Part shown: positions 49,560 through 58,639 of the stretch, piece after piece | Layout: each line of letters begins with the position of its first letter | Position numbering within the stretch: the first letter of the stretch is position 1 | DNA from: Cellulomonas sp. C5510 | GTDB taxonomy: Bacteria; Actinomycetota; Actinomycetes; Actinomycetales; Cellulomonadaceae | Direction of reading: 5' to 3' | Assembly (NCBI RefSeq): GCF_019797765.1 | Contig: NZ_CP081862.1 | Location: forward strand, 62,001 to 126,000 | DNA: 64,000 bases | The notes under the pieces: model-generated | The model's input: only the letters and a program-made list of their open reading frames with translations | Told to the model about the DNA's origin: nothing | Database searches by the model: none | Program-made: the position numbers and the translations under genes

Positions 49560-49691
49560 ACTTTCCGGGCCGGTGCGCGCGTTCCCCTGGACGAGGCCCG
49601 ACGAGGAGGCCGGGGCGGGCGCCAGCGGGTGCGCGACCGGCTGCACCGGTGAATGATCTCCGCGGCCCCGACGACGAGAAGACGAGGACAG

Positions 49692-50042
49692 ATGGACCTG
49701 ACCGAGGATCCCACCGGCCCCATGGGCGGCATCGGGGTGACCACCGCGCACGGGCGCACGGTGGTCCGGCTGTGGGGAGAGGTCGACGGCGCCCTGCGCG
49801 CGGAGGCCAGCGCGTCGATGGCGCAGGCGCTGGCGAGCACCGCTCCCATCGTCGTCGACGCCTCCGGGGTGACGTTCATCGACTCGTCCGGTCTGGCGTT
49901 CGTGCTGCAGCTCCACCTGGCCGCCTCCGAGACGGGTCAGCGGCTCACGCTGCGCGACCCGGGGCGCGAGGTGCTGGAGAAGCTGGAGCTGCTCGGGATG
50001 TCGGGTGAGCTCGAGATCGAGGACCAGCCCGCCGTCGCCTGA
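49692..50042 (+). CDS. STAS-domain anti-sigma factor antagonist
   Basis: A 116-residue SpoIIAA/RsbV-like protein. The conserved loop GVTFIDSSGLAFVL contains the serine that is phosphorylated by the partner anti-sigma kinase; unphosphorylated protein captures the anti-sigma factor and frees sigma. ATG 49692 follows GAGGACA; an earlier in-frame ATG at 49653 would add 13 residues without STAS similarity. No kinase or phosphatase gene is next to it, so it is an orphan member of a partner-switching network. Confidence 0.87.
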   Translation: MDLTEDPTGPMGGIGVTTAHGRTVVRLWGEVDGALRAEASASMAQALASTAPIVVDASGVTFIDSSGLAFVLQLHLAASETGQRLTLRDPGREVLEKLELLGMSGELEIEDQPAVA

Positions 50043-50145
50043 CGTGGAGGGCGGCGACTCCTCCACATCCCCCCGCCACGCCGTCCCTCCACAGGGGACG
50101 GGGTGGGTGGCGACCGGTGTGGGTGCCCGCGGCTACGTTCGACGC

Positions 50146-51333
50146 ATGCGCCTGCTCCACACCTCCGACTGGCACCTCGGGCGGACCCTGCACGGGGTCG
50201 ACCTGACGGCGCACCAGCAGGTGTTCCTCGACCACCTGGTCGAGGTGGTCCGGGACGAGCAGGTCGACGCCGTGCTCGTGGCGGGTGACGTGTACGACCG
50301 CGCGATCCCCCCGGTCGAGTCGGTCGCCCAGCTCTCCGCGGCGCTCGCGCGGCTCGCCGAGCACGCGGTCGTCGTGCTGACCCCGGGCAACCACGACTCC
50401 GCCGTCCGCCTGGGCTTCGGGTCCGACCTGCTGACCGATCGCGTCCGCGTGGTGGCGCGCGCCGACCAGGTCGGGCGGCCCGTCGTGCTGCCGTCCCCGG
50501 ACGGCGACGTGCTCGTGTACGGCCTGCCGTACCTCGACCCCGACGCCGCCCGCCACACGCTCGCGCCCGGGGAGGAGCCGCTCCCGCGGTCGCACGCTGC
50601 GGTGCTCGGCGCCGCGATGGACCGCGTGCGCGCCGACCTGGCCGCGCGGACCGCCGACGCCCTGGCCGCGGGCCGCCCGACGCCGCGCTCGGTGGTGCTG
50701 GCGCACGCCTTCGTCGTCGGGGGCGCCGCCAGCGAGTCCGAGCGGGACATCCGCGTCGGGGGCGTCGACCACGCGCCCACGGCGGTGTTCGGCGGCGTCG
50801 ACTACGTCGCGCTCGGGCACCTGCACGGCCCGCAGCGGGTCGGGGACGCAGCCGCCCGGACGGTGCTGCGGTACGCCGGCTCGCCGCTGGCGTACTCGTT
50901 CTCGGAGGCGCGCCACACCAAGTCGACCGCGCTGGTGGACCTCACGCCCGAGGGGCCGGTCCAGGTGCGCCTGGTCCCGGCACCGGTGCCGCGCCGGCTC
51001 GCGGACGTCACGGGCACGCTGGCGGAGCTGCTCGGCGAGGCGGGCGAGCCGCACGTGGACGACTGGGTGCGCGTCACGGTCACGGACGAGCTCCGACCGG
51101 CCGACCTCTACGCCCGCGTGCGCGGCCGGTTCCCGCACGCGCTCGTCGTGCAGCACCGCCCGCCCGCCCGCGCCACGGCCGGACGGACGAGTGAGGTGAC
51201 CGCCGCCCGCGACCCGCTCGAGGTGGCCGCCGAGTTCGTGGCGCACGTGACCGGCGCCCCGCCGACGGGCGCCGAGGCGGCCGTGCTGCGGCGCGCCTAC
51301 GAGGACGCGGCCGCGGCGGAGCGGAGCGCCTGA
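50146..51333 (+). CDS. sbcD: Exonuclease SbcD (Mre11-type nuclease subunit)
   Basis: Mn-dependent nuclease subunit of the SbcCD complex, which cuts DNA hairpins and protein-blocked ends. The 395-residue protein has the calcineurin-like motifs: HTSDWHLGR, VAGDVYDRA, TPGNHDSAVRLGFGS, AHAFV and ALGHLHGPQ. Start ATG 50146 places DWH at residue 9; TACGTT just upstream suggests a leaderless transcript. It overlaps sbcC by 1 nt (TGATG). Confidence 0.95.
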   Translation: MRLLHTSDWHLGRTLHGVDLTAHQQVFLDHLVEVVRDEQVDAVLVAGDVYDRAIPPVESVAQLSAALARLAEHAVVVLTPGNHDSAVRLGFGSDLLTDRVRVVARADQVGRPVVLPSPDGDVLVYGLPYLDPDAARHTLAPGEEPLPRSHAAVLGAAMDRVRADLAARTADALAAGRPTPRSVVLAHAFVVGGAASESERDIRVGGVDHAPTAVFGGVDYVALGHLHGPQRVGDAAARTVLRYAGSPLAYSFSEARHTKSTALVDLTPEGPVQVRLVPAPVPRRLADVTGTLAELLGEAGEPHVDDWVRVTVTDELRPADLYARVRGRFPHALVVQHRPPARATAGRTSEVTAARDPLEVAAEFVAHVTGAPPTGAEAAVLRRAYEDAAAAERSA

Positions 51334-54300
51334 TGCGGCTGCACACCCTCACGCTGCAGGCCGTCGGACCGTTCGCCGGGCGGCACACGGTCGACTTCGC
51401 CGCCCTGTCCGCCGGGGGGCTGTTCCTGCTGGAGGGCCCCACGGGCGCGGGCAAGTCGACCGTCATCGACGCCGTGGTGTTCGCGCTGTACGGCAAGGTC
51501 GCGTCCGCGGCCGCGAGCGAGGACCGGCTGCGCTCCGCGTTCGCGGGGGAGGACGTCGAGACGGTCGTCGACCTGGTCCTCGAGACCGGGGCGGGCGTCT
51601 ACCGCGTGCGGCGCACCCCCGCGTACGACCGGCCGAAGCGCCGGGGCTCCGGCACCGTGCGCCAGCAGGCGACGGTCAAGCTCTGGCGGCTGACCGCGGT
51701 ACCGGCCTCGGGGGAGCCGGACGACGCGGACGGCGAGCTCCTGTCGACCCGGCTGGACGAGGCCGGGGCCGAGCTCACGCGGGTGGTCGGGCTCGACCGC
51801 GCGCAGTTCGTCCAGACCATGGTGCTGCCGCAGGGTGAGTTCGCGGCGTTCCTGCGGGCCGACCCCGAGCAGCGCCGCGGCCTCCTGCAGCGGATCTTCG
51901 GCACCGAGGTCTACGACCGGCTGCAGCAGCGCCTCCAGGAGCTCGGGCGGGAGGCGTCCCGGGCCGTCGCCGAGGCCCGCGGCCGGGTCCAGGAGTGCGC
52001 CGCCCGGTTCGCCGGCGCCTCCGGCGCGGACGACGACGGGGTCGCCGAGCTGCGCGACGCGGCCACGGAGGACCCGTCCACGGTCGCCGCGCTGGTGGAG
52101 GAGCGCCTGGGCGTGCTCCGCGCCGAGGCCGCTGCCGCGGAGGAGTCCGCCCGGGCCGCCGCGCGGCGGGCCGCGACCGTCCGGGCGGCCACCGACGAGG
52201 CCGGCCGGCGGCTGCGGCTCGTCCGGCGCCGCACCTCCCTGGTGGTCGAGCGCGAGCGGCTCGCCGCCGCGGCCGATCAGCACGCGGCGGACCTCCGGCG
52301 GCTCGACCGGGCACGCCGGGCGGCGGTCGTGCGCCCGGCGCTGCGCGGCCTCGACGAGGCCCGGGCGGCGTCCGCCGGTGCCGAGAAGGAGCTGCGCGCC
52401 GCCCTCGACGCCGCGCCGGGAGGGCTGGCGCCCGCGGACACCGACGCCGCCCTGGCCGACGCCACGCTGCCGGACTCCCTCGCCGCGGAGCGTGACGCCG
52501 GGGCCGCCCTCGTCGCGACCCTGCGGCGGGTCGTCGCGCTCGAGGACGGGCTGCCCGCCCGCCGCCGGGAGCTCGACCGCCTGCGCGACCGCCAGACGGC
52601 ACGGGCGCGTGCCATCGCCGACGCGGACGAGGTGCTCGCCGCCCGCCCGACGGAGCGGCAGGCGCTGCTCGCCGAGCTCGACGACGCGACCGGCCTCGCC
52701 GCGACCGAGCCCGCGCGCGCCCGCGACGTCGCGGACGCCGAGGCGCTGCTCGCCGCCGTGCGTGACCTGCGCGCGGCCGAGGGGGAGCTCGCGGAGGCGA
52801 CCCGGCAGCGCGCGGGCGCCGCCGCCGTGGCCGGGGTCGCGGTCCAGGAGGAGGCGCGCCTGCGGACCGCCCGGCTCGAGGGCTTCGCCGGCGAGCTCGC
52901 CGCCGGGCTCACGGACGGCGAGCCGTGCCCGGTGTGCGGCGCGGCGGAGCACCCCCGACCCGCGCCGCTCGGCGCGGACCACGTGCGCGAGGAGGACGTC
53001 GCCGCCGCGGAGGAGCGCCGCCGGGCCGCGGAGGCGGACGTGCGGGAGCGCGACGCGGCCGTCGTCGCGCTGACCGAGCGCTGCGCGGCGCTGCGGGAGC
53101 GGGTCGGCGCCACGACCTCCCGACGGGACGACACCGAGCCGGAGAGCGCCGTGCAGGACAGCGCCGTGCGGGACGACGCCGCGCGGGACGGGGTCGCTCA
53201 GGGTGGGTCGGTGCGGGACGTCGCGGCGCTGCAGCGGCACGCGGAGGACGAGGTCGGGCACCGCCGGACCCTCCTCGCGGAGGCGCGCGCCGCCGCCGGG
53301 ACGCGCGACCGGCTCCGGGACGCCGTGGCCGACCACGACCGTGTCACCGAGGAGCTGCGCGCGGGCCGGTCCCGCCTCGCCGACGAGCTGGCGGAGGCGG
53401 CGCACGCGCTGACGCGGGCGCAGGAGGAGCTCGACCGGGACGCCGCCGAGGTCGCCGAGGCCCGTGCCGGCCACTCGACGGTCGTCGCACGGCAGGGCGC
53501 GGAGCAGGCACGGGTCGACGCCGCGGACGCCGTGCGCGACGCCCTGGCCCGGCACGCCCAGGCCGGCCGGGTCGCCGCGGACCGCGAGGCGGAGCTGCGC
53601 CTGCTGCTCGTCGAGCACGGGTTCGCGGCCGGGGCCGAGGAGGACGCCGGCACGACCGCGGAGGACGCGGCCCGCGCCGCCGTCGCGGCGTCGGGGGACG
53701 TGGCCGCCGTCGAGCGGGCGGTCGAGGCGCACCGCACGGCCGTCGCCCTCGTCGAGGAGGGACTGCGTGACCCCGAGCTCGCCGACCTCGGCGACGAGGG
53801 GCCCGACGCCCTCGCGATCCGGCTCGCGGAGCTCGAGTCCGCCCTCGCCGAGGCCACCGCGACGGCCGACGCCGCCGGTGCCGCCCACGGCTCGGTCCGC
53901 GACCGCCTCGGCCGCGCGGCCGACGCGGCGCGGCACGTCGTCGAGGGCGTCTCGGGCCTGTCGGCCGCCGAGCGCGACGCCGGCCCCGTGCTGCGGATGG
54001 CCCGCCTCGCGGGCGGCACCGACGCCGACAACGCCGCCGCGCTGTCGCTCGCCACGTACGTGCTGGTCCGCCGGTTCGAGGACGTCGTCGCCGCCGCCAA
54101 CGAGCGGCTCCGCGAGATGTCCGACGGGCGCTACGAGCTCGAGCGGTCGGACGAGCGCGAGGACGTGCGCAGCCGGCGCACCGGGCTCGCGATGCGGGTG
54201 CTCGACCACACCACGGGGTCGGCCCGTGACCCGCGGACGCTGTCCGGTGGCGAGACGTTCTACGTGTCGCTGTGCCTCGCGCTGGGGATGGCCGACGTCG

Positions 54301-54536
54301 TCATGGCGGAAGCCGGCGGGGTCGAGCTCGGCACCCTGTTCATCGACGAGGGCTTCGGCACCCTCGACCCGCACACGCTCGACGCCGTCCTCGCCGAGCT
54401 CGGCAGGCTGCGTGCCGGCGGCCGGGTCGTCGGCGTCGTGTCGCACGTGGAGACCCTCAAGCAGGCGGTGGCCGAGCGGATCGAGGTGCGCCGCCGACCC
54501 GACGGGTCGAGCACGCTCACGGTCGTCGCGGGCTGA
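51333..54536 (+). CDS. sbcC: SbcC-type SMC ATPase
   Basis: The 1067-residue Rad50-like partner of SbcD. Walker A GPTGAGKSTVIDAV at the N-terminus, two long Ala/Arg/Glu-rich coiled-coil arms, the zinc hook CPVC at Cys532/Cys535 in the middle, and at the C-terminus the signature LSGGETFYVSL and Walker B LFIDEGFGTLDPHTL. A short degenerate repeat (SAVQDSAVRDDAARDGVA in outline) interrupts the second coiled-coil start, about residues 606-625. Confidence 0.95.
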   Translation: MRLHTLTLQAVGPFAGRHTVDFAALSAGGLFLLEGPTGAGKSTVIDAVVFALYGKVASAAASEDRLRSAFAGEDVETVVDLVLETGAGVYRVRRTPAYDRPKRRGSGTVRQQATVKLWRLTAVPASGEPDDADGELLSTRLDEAGAELTRVVGLDRAQFVQTMVLPQGEFAAFLRADPEQRRGLLQRIFGTEVYDRLQQRLQELGREASRAVAEARGRVQECAARFAGASGADDDGVAELRDAATEDPSTVAALVEERLGVLRAEAAAAEESARAAARRAATVRAATDEAGRRLRLVRRRTSLVVERERLAAAADQHAADLRRLDRARRAAVVRPALRGLDEARAASAGAEKELRAALDAAPGGLAPADTDAALADATLPDSLAAERDAGAALVATLRRVVALEDGLPARRRELDRLRDRQTARARAIADADEVLAARPTERQALLAELDDATGLAATEPARARDVADAEALLAAVRDLRAAEGELAEATRQRAGAAAVAGVAVQEEARLRTARLEGFAGELAAGLTDGEPCPVCGAAEHPRPAPLGADHVREEDVAAAEERRRAAEADVRERDAAVVALTERCAALRERVGATTSRRDDTEPESAVQDSAVRDDAARDGVAQGGSVRDVAALQRHAEDEVGHRRTLLAEARAAAGTRDRLRDAVADHDRVTEELRAGRSRLADELAEAAHALTRAQEELDRDAAEVAEARAGHSTVVARQGAEQARVDAADAVRDALARHAQAGRVAADREAELRLLLVEHGFAAGAEEDAGTTAEDAARAAVAASGDVAAVERAVEAHRTAVALVEEGLRDPELADLGDEGPDALAIRLAELESALAEATATADAAGAAHGSVRDRLGRAADAARHVVEGVSGLSAAERDAGPVLRMARLAGGTDADNAAALSLATYVLVRRFEDVVAAANERLREMSDGRYELERSDEREDVRSRRTGLAMRVLDHTTGSARDPRTLSGGETFYVSLCLALGMADVVMAEAGGVELGTLFIDEGFGTLDPHTLDAVLAELGRLRAGGRVVGVVSHVETLKQAVAERIEVRRRPDGSSTLTVVAG

Positions 54537-54607
54537 GCCGGCCCGGGACGCCGTCGGAGCCCGGGGTGGCGCCCGGGGGTGCACGGCCCTGCTGCACGGG
54601 TCGTCGG

Positions 54608-55045
54608 TCACCACGTCCAGCCGCGCGCCGCGAGCTCGACCTCCTCGCGCATCCGCTCCCACGGGTCGCCCTTCGCGCGCGGGAACACCTCGACGCCCGC
54701 CAGGCGGCACGCGTCCGCCAGCAGCGCGTCGTACGCGAGCTGGCTCGCGATGATCCGCTCCGCACGCGCCCAGGCGTGCGGATCGGCCTCCAGCTGCTGC
54801 AGGTGCTGCGTCACGATCCCGAGCCTCAGCTGCACGTGCAGCGCGTCGAACGGGTCGGGCGGGGGCACGGAGCGCCCGTGCCGGACCCGCGCGGCGACGC
54901 GGTCGAGCTGACCGGCGACGCCCGCCCGCAGGCGCGCCTGCACCGCCCGCCGCCGGGGGGACGGCTCACCGCCGGGCACGAGCGCGAGCACGACGACGAA
55001 CGCCAGCGACGGCGCGAGCAACCAGAACAGCAGGGACCACGGCAT
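54608..55045 (-). CDS. Hypothetical single-pass membrane protein
   Basis: A 145-residue protein with one N-terminal hydrophobic helix (about 3-24, LLFWLLAPSLAFVVVLALV) and a soluble, mainly helical domain rich in Arg/Leu/Ala. No known motif recognised. The C-terminal domain would face the cytosol or outside depending on insertion. It is convergent with sbcC and divergent from the ABC exporter operon, sharing the 271-bp region with the CRP/GlxR-like site. Confidence 0.65.
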   Translation of the reverse strand: MPWSLLFWLLAPSLAFVVVLALVPGGEPSPRRRAVQARLRAGVAGQLDRVAARVRHGRSVPPPDPFDALHVQLRLGIVTQHLQQLEADPHAWARAERIIASQLAYDALLADACRLAGVEVFPRAKGDPWERMREEVELAARGWTW

Positions 55046-55078
55046 CGGAGCACCCCGCCCACCAGCCTAGGCGCCAGC

Positions 55079-55094
55079 TGTGACGTGCGCCACA
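55079..55094. promoter_or_regulatory. CRP/GlxR-like binding site
   Basis: TGTGA-CGTGCG-CCACA differs at one position from the CRP-family consensus TGTGA-N6-TCACA. It lies 34 bp before the minus-strand hypothetical gene and 223 bp before the ABC ATPase gene; TGTATC follows at 55096-55101. Otherwise I see nothing in 55046-55316. Confidence 0.45.
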
Positions 55095-55316
55095 CTGTAT
55101 CCGGGGCGGTCGCGCCCGCGGAGCCGGGCCACCGCGGCACGCGGCGCGGGCCCTCCGACCCAGTCCCCGCACCCTCGTGACCTGCACACTCAGGGTCGCG
55201 GCCCCGATCTCCCGGGGGTCGGTCAGGGGCGGACCAGGGTGGTCCCGGATGCCCCCCGCACCACCACCCGGGCCACGATCGTCCTGCTGACATCCGACGC
55301 ACAGGAACTGGAGACC

Positions 55317-56093
55317 ATGACTTCCACCGACGCCACCCCGATCGCGAGTGCACGCGGTCTGGTGAAGACCTACGGATCGGGCGACACCGCCGTGCACGCC
55401 CTCGCGGGCGTCGACGTGGACTTCGCCCGGGGCGGGCTCACGGCGATCATGGGGCCGTCCGGCTCCGGCAAGTCCACCCTCATGCACTGCATGGCCGGCC
55501 TGGACCGCGCGAACGCCGGCTCGGTCGTCGTCGACGGCCTCGAGGTCAGCGCGATGAACGAGCGACAGCTCACCCGCCTGCGCCGCGACCGGCTCGGGTT
55601 CGTGTTCCAGGCGTTCAACCTGGTGCCGACCCTCACGGCCCTCGAGAACATCACCCTGCCGCTCGACATCGCGCGCCGCCCGGTCGATCGCGCGCACCTC
55701 GACGCGGTCGTGCAGGCCGTCGGGCTCGCGGACCGCCTGGACCACAAGCCCACCGAGCTGTCGGGCGGCCAGCAGCAGCGCGTCGCGTGCGCCCGCGCCC
55801 TGGTGTCCCGCCCGGCGGTGGTGTTCGCGGACGAGCCGACCGGCAACCTCGACTCCACGTCCTCCGGCGAGGTCCTCGGGTTCCTGCGCCGCTCGGTCGA
55901 CGGCCTGGGGCAGTCCGTCGTCATGGTGACGCACGACCCGACGGCCGCGTCCTACGCGCACCGGGTGCTGTTCCTCGCGGACGGCCGGCTCGTCGGGGAG
56001 CTCACCGACCCGACCCCGGAGACCGTCCTCGCGACCCTCACGTCGCTGCGGCCGTCCCCCGTCGCCGCGGGTGTCGCCGACGGGGTGCGCTGA
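55317..56093 (+). CDS. ABC exporter ATP-binding protein, MacB/LolD-type
   Basis: A 258-residue ATPase: Walker A GPSGSGKST, Q-loop FVFQAFNLVPTLTALENI in outline, signature LSGGQQQRVACARAL, Walker B VVFADEPTGNLDS, H-loop VTHD. The NLVPTLT and ADEPTGNLDS forms are typical of the LolD/MacB/FtsE group that works with FtsX-fold permeases. GGAACTGGAGACC precedes the ATG at 55317. Stop overlaps the permease start (TGATG). The transported substrate is unknown; lipid, peptide or antibiotic export are the usual options. Confidence 0.93.
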   Translation: MTSTDATPIASARGLVKTYGSGDTAVHALAGVDVDFARGGLTAIMGPSGSGKSTLMHCMAGLDRANAGSVVVDGLEVSAMNERQLTRLRRDRLGFVFQAFNLVPTLTALENITLPLDIARRPVDRAHLDAVVQAVGLADRLDHKPTELSGGQQQRVACARALVSRPAVVFADEPTGNLDSTSSGEVLGFLRRSVDGLGQSVVMVTHDPTAASYAHRVLFLADGRLVGELTDPTPETVLATLTSLRPSPVAAGVADGVR

Positions 56094-58639
56094 TGGGCCG
56101 GGTCGCGCTCCGGGGCATCCGCGCGCACCTGGTCCGGTTCCTGCTGTCGCTGCTCGCGGTGGCGCTCGGCGTGGCCTTCGTCGCGGGGACGTTCTCGCTC
56201 CGCGAGATGATGTCCTCCACCTTCGACGGCATCGTCGACGCGGCGGCCCCCGGCGACGTGTACGTGCGCGTGCCCCCGGCGGAGGGGGCCTCGGTGACGA
56301 ACGGGTCGTCCGTCGGGGCGGGCGTCCCCCGCGACCTCGCGGCCCAGGTCGCCGACCTCGACGGCGTCGCGCACGCCATCCCCGAGATCCAGGGCTCGAT
56401 CGTCCTGGTCGGCGCGGACGGCACCGCGGTGCAGAGCACGCAGGCGCCGAGCTTCGCGTTCCCCTACGTCACCGACGACCCGTCGATCGACATGGTCGAG
56501 GGGCGGGGGCCGGAGCGGGCCGGCGAGGTCGCCCTGGAGTCCAACACCCTGGAGTCCTCGGGCTTCGACGTGGGCGACACGACCACCGCCGTCATCGCCG
56601 GGCAGGTCACCGACGTGACGATCGTCGGGTCGTTCGACCTCGGCGGCCCGATGGCCGGCGCGACGATCGTCGTCGTGGACCCCGACACCGGCTACGGGCT
56701 GTTCGCCCCGGACGGCAACGTCAACGACATCGCCGTCTACGCGGCGGACGGCACCACGCCGGAGGACCTCGTGGCCGAGGTGGCGCAGGTCGTCCCGTCG
56801 GGGCTCGAGGCCGTGTCCGGCCAGGAGCTGCGCGACGAGAACAAGGCCGAGATCGGGGAGATGCTCGGCTTCGTCACGACGTTCCTGCTCGTGTTCGCCG
56901 GCATCGCGCTGTTCGTCGGCGCGTTCATCATCTCCAACACGTTCGCGATGTCCGTCCGCCAGCGCATGCGGGAGTTCGCGCTGCTGCGGGCGGTCGGCGC
57001 CTCGCCCCTGCAGGTGTTCGCGTCGATCCTGGTGCAGGCGGCCGTCGTCGGCCTGCTCGGGTCCGCGGTCGGCGTCGCCGGCGGTCTGGGGCTCGTCCAG
57101 GTGCTCAAGGTCGGCCTCGAGGCGGTCGGCATGGACCTCGCGGGCGAGATCCCGGTCGACGGCGCCACCATCGGCGTCTCGCTGGTGGTCGGCACGGTGG
57201 TCAGCGTGCTGGCCGCGGCGGTCCCGGCCCGACGGGCGGCGCTCGTGCCGCCCGTGGAGGCGATGCGCGACGACGTGACGGTGCCCGAGCGCTCCATGCG
57301 GGTCCGCGCGGTGATCGGCACCGTGCTCACGGCGCTCGGCGTGGCCGGGGTCGTCACCGCCATGGTGCGGCCGGAGTCCGAGGCCGCGGGCACCGTGCTC
57401 GGGGTCGGTGCCGGCGCGGTGCTCCTCGGGGTGCTCATGCTCGCGCCGTCCCTCGCCCGCTGGGTCGTCGGTGCGCTGGCCTGGCCGTTCGTCCGCCTGC
57501 TGCGGCCCGTGGGCCGGCTCGCCCGCGGGAACGTCGTCCGCAACCCGCGGCGCACCGCCAACACCGCGGGCGCGCTCATGGTCGGCATGGCGCTCGTCGG
57601 CGGGGTGTCGGTGATCGCGGTGTCGACGCAGGAGTCCGTCGCCGGCGTGGTCGAGTCGCAGCTCCACGGCGACCTGGTGCTGCAGTCGGCGACGCGCGAG
57701 GTGCCGGCGGGCGCGGTCGCGGACGTCGGGGCGCTGCCTGAGGTCGGGACCGCCGACCCGTTCGCGTTCGCCCCGCTGCCCGTCGCGGAGCAGGGCGGCG
57801 ACGACCAGGCCGTCGTGTACGTCGCCGGCCTCGCAGCCGACCTGTTCGACCGCGCCATCGATGTCGAGACCGTGGACGGGGACGTCTCCGCCGCGCTCGC
57901 GGACGGCGGCGCGATCGTCAAGGAGTCCGACGCCGAGACGCACGGCTGGCAGGTGGGCGACACGCTCACGGTCCAGGGGCTCACCGGCGACCGCGACGTG
58001 CGCGTCGGCGCCGTGTTCTCCAGCAACGTCATCGGGGCCCCGGTGGTCGTGCCGACCGCCGTGCTCGACGGCCTCGTGCCGGCGGAGCAGCAGAGCATCG
58101 ACACGGTGCTCGTCGACGCGGCGCCCGGCGTCGGTGTCGACGAGCTGCAGGACGCGGTCGCCGCCGCCGTCTCGCCCTACGTGGTCGTCTCGGTGATGAC
58201 GCAGGACGAGTTCGTGTCGACCCTCGCCGACCAGGTGAACCAGGTGCTGGTCATCCTGTACGCGCTGCTCGGCCTGTCGGTCGTGATCGCGGTGCTCGGC
58301 ATCGTCAACACGCTCGCCCTGTCGGTCATCGAGCGGACGCGGGAGATCGGCCTGCTCCGCGCGGTCGGGCTCGGGCGGCTGCAGCTCGCCGGGACGGTGA
58401 CCGTCGAGTCGGTGCTCACGGCGGTGTTCGGGACGGTCGTCGGGCTCGGCGTGGGGGTCGCCCTGGCCTCCGCGCTGCCGACCGTGTACGCGAGCGACGG
58501 GCTCTCGGAGCTCGTCATCCCGTGGGGCAACCTGCTGGGGATGCTCGCGCTGGCCGTGGTGGTCGGGGTGCTGGCCGCGCTGTGGCCGGCGACCCGCGCC
58601 GCCCGGATGAAGGTGCTGGACGCCGTCAGCTACGAGTGA
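56093..58639 (+). CDS. FtsX-like ABC exporter permease
   Basis: An 848-residue permease with two FtsX cores. An N-terminal helix (LVRFLLSLLAVALGVAFVAG) and a large extracellular MacB-PCD-like domain are followed by three helices (about 270-400); a second extracellular domain and three helices (about 710-840) follow. IVNTLALSVIERTREIGLLRAVG is the FtsX loop near the C-terminus and ISNTFAMSVRQRMREFALLRAVGA its first-half equivalent. Its 3' end overlaps the convergent zwf-like gene by 14 bp. Confidence 0.92.
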   Translation: MGRVALRGIRAHLVRFLLSLLAVALGVAFVAGTFSLREMMSSTFDGIVDAAAPGDVYVRVPPAEGASVTNGSSVGAGVPRDLAAQVADLDGVAHAIPEIQGSIVLVGADGTAVQSTQAPSFAFPYVTDDPSIDMVEGRGPERAGEVALESNTLESSGFDVGDTTTAVIAGQVTDVTIVGSFDLGGPMAGATIVVVDPDTGYGLFAPDGNVNDIAVYAADGTTPEDLVAEVAQVVPSGLEAVSGQELRDENKAEIGEMLGFVTTFLLVFAGIALFVGAFIISNTFAMSVRQRMREFALLRAVGASPLQVFASILVQAAVVGLLGSAVGVAGGLGLVQVLKVGLEAVGMDLAGEIPVDGATIGVSLVVGTVVSVLAAAVPARRAALVPPVEAMRDDVTVPERSMRVRAVIGTVLTALGVAGVVTAMVRPESEAAGTVLGVGAGAVLLGVLMLAPSLARWVVGALAWPFVRLLRPVGRLARGNVVRNPRRTANTAGALMVGMALVGGVSVIAVSTQESVAGVVESQLHGDLVLQSATREVPAGAVADVGALPEVGTADPFAFAPLPVAEQGGDDQAVVYVAGLAADLFDRAIDVETVDGDVSAALADGGAIVKESDAETHGWQVGDTLTVQGLTGDRDVRVGAVFSSNVIGAPVVVPTAVLDGLVPAEQQSIDTVLVDAAPGVGVDELQDAVAAAVSPYVVVSVMTQDEFVSTLADQVNQVLVILYALLGLSVVIAVLGIVNTLALSVIERTREIGLLRAVGLGRLQLAGTVTVESVLTAVFGTVVGLGVGVALASALPTVYASDGLSELVIPWGNLLGMLALAVVVGVLAALWPATRAARMKVLDAVSYE

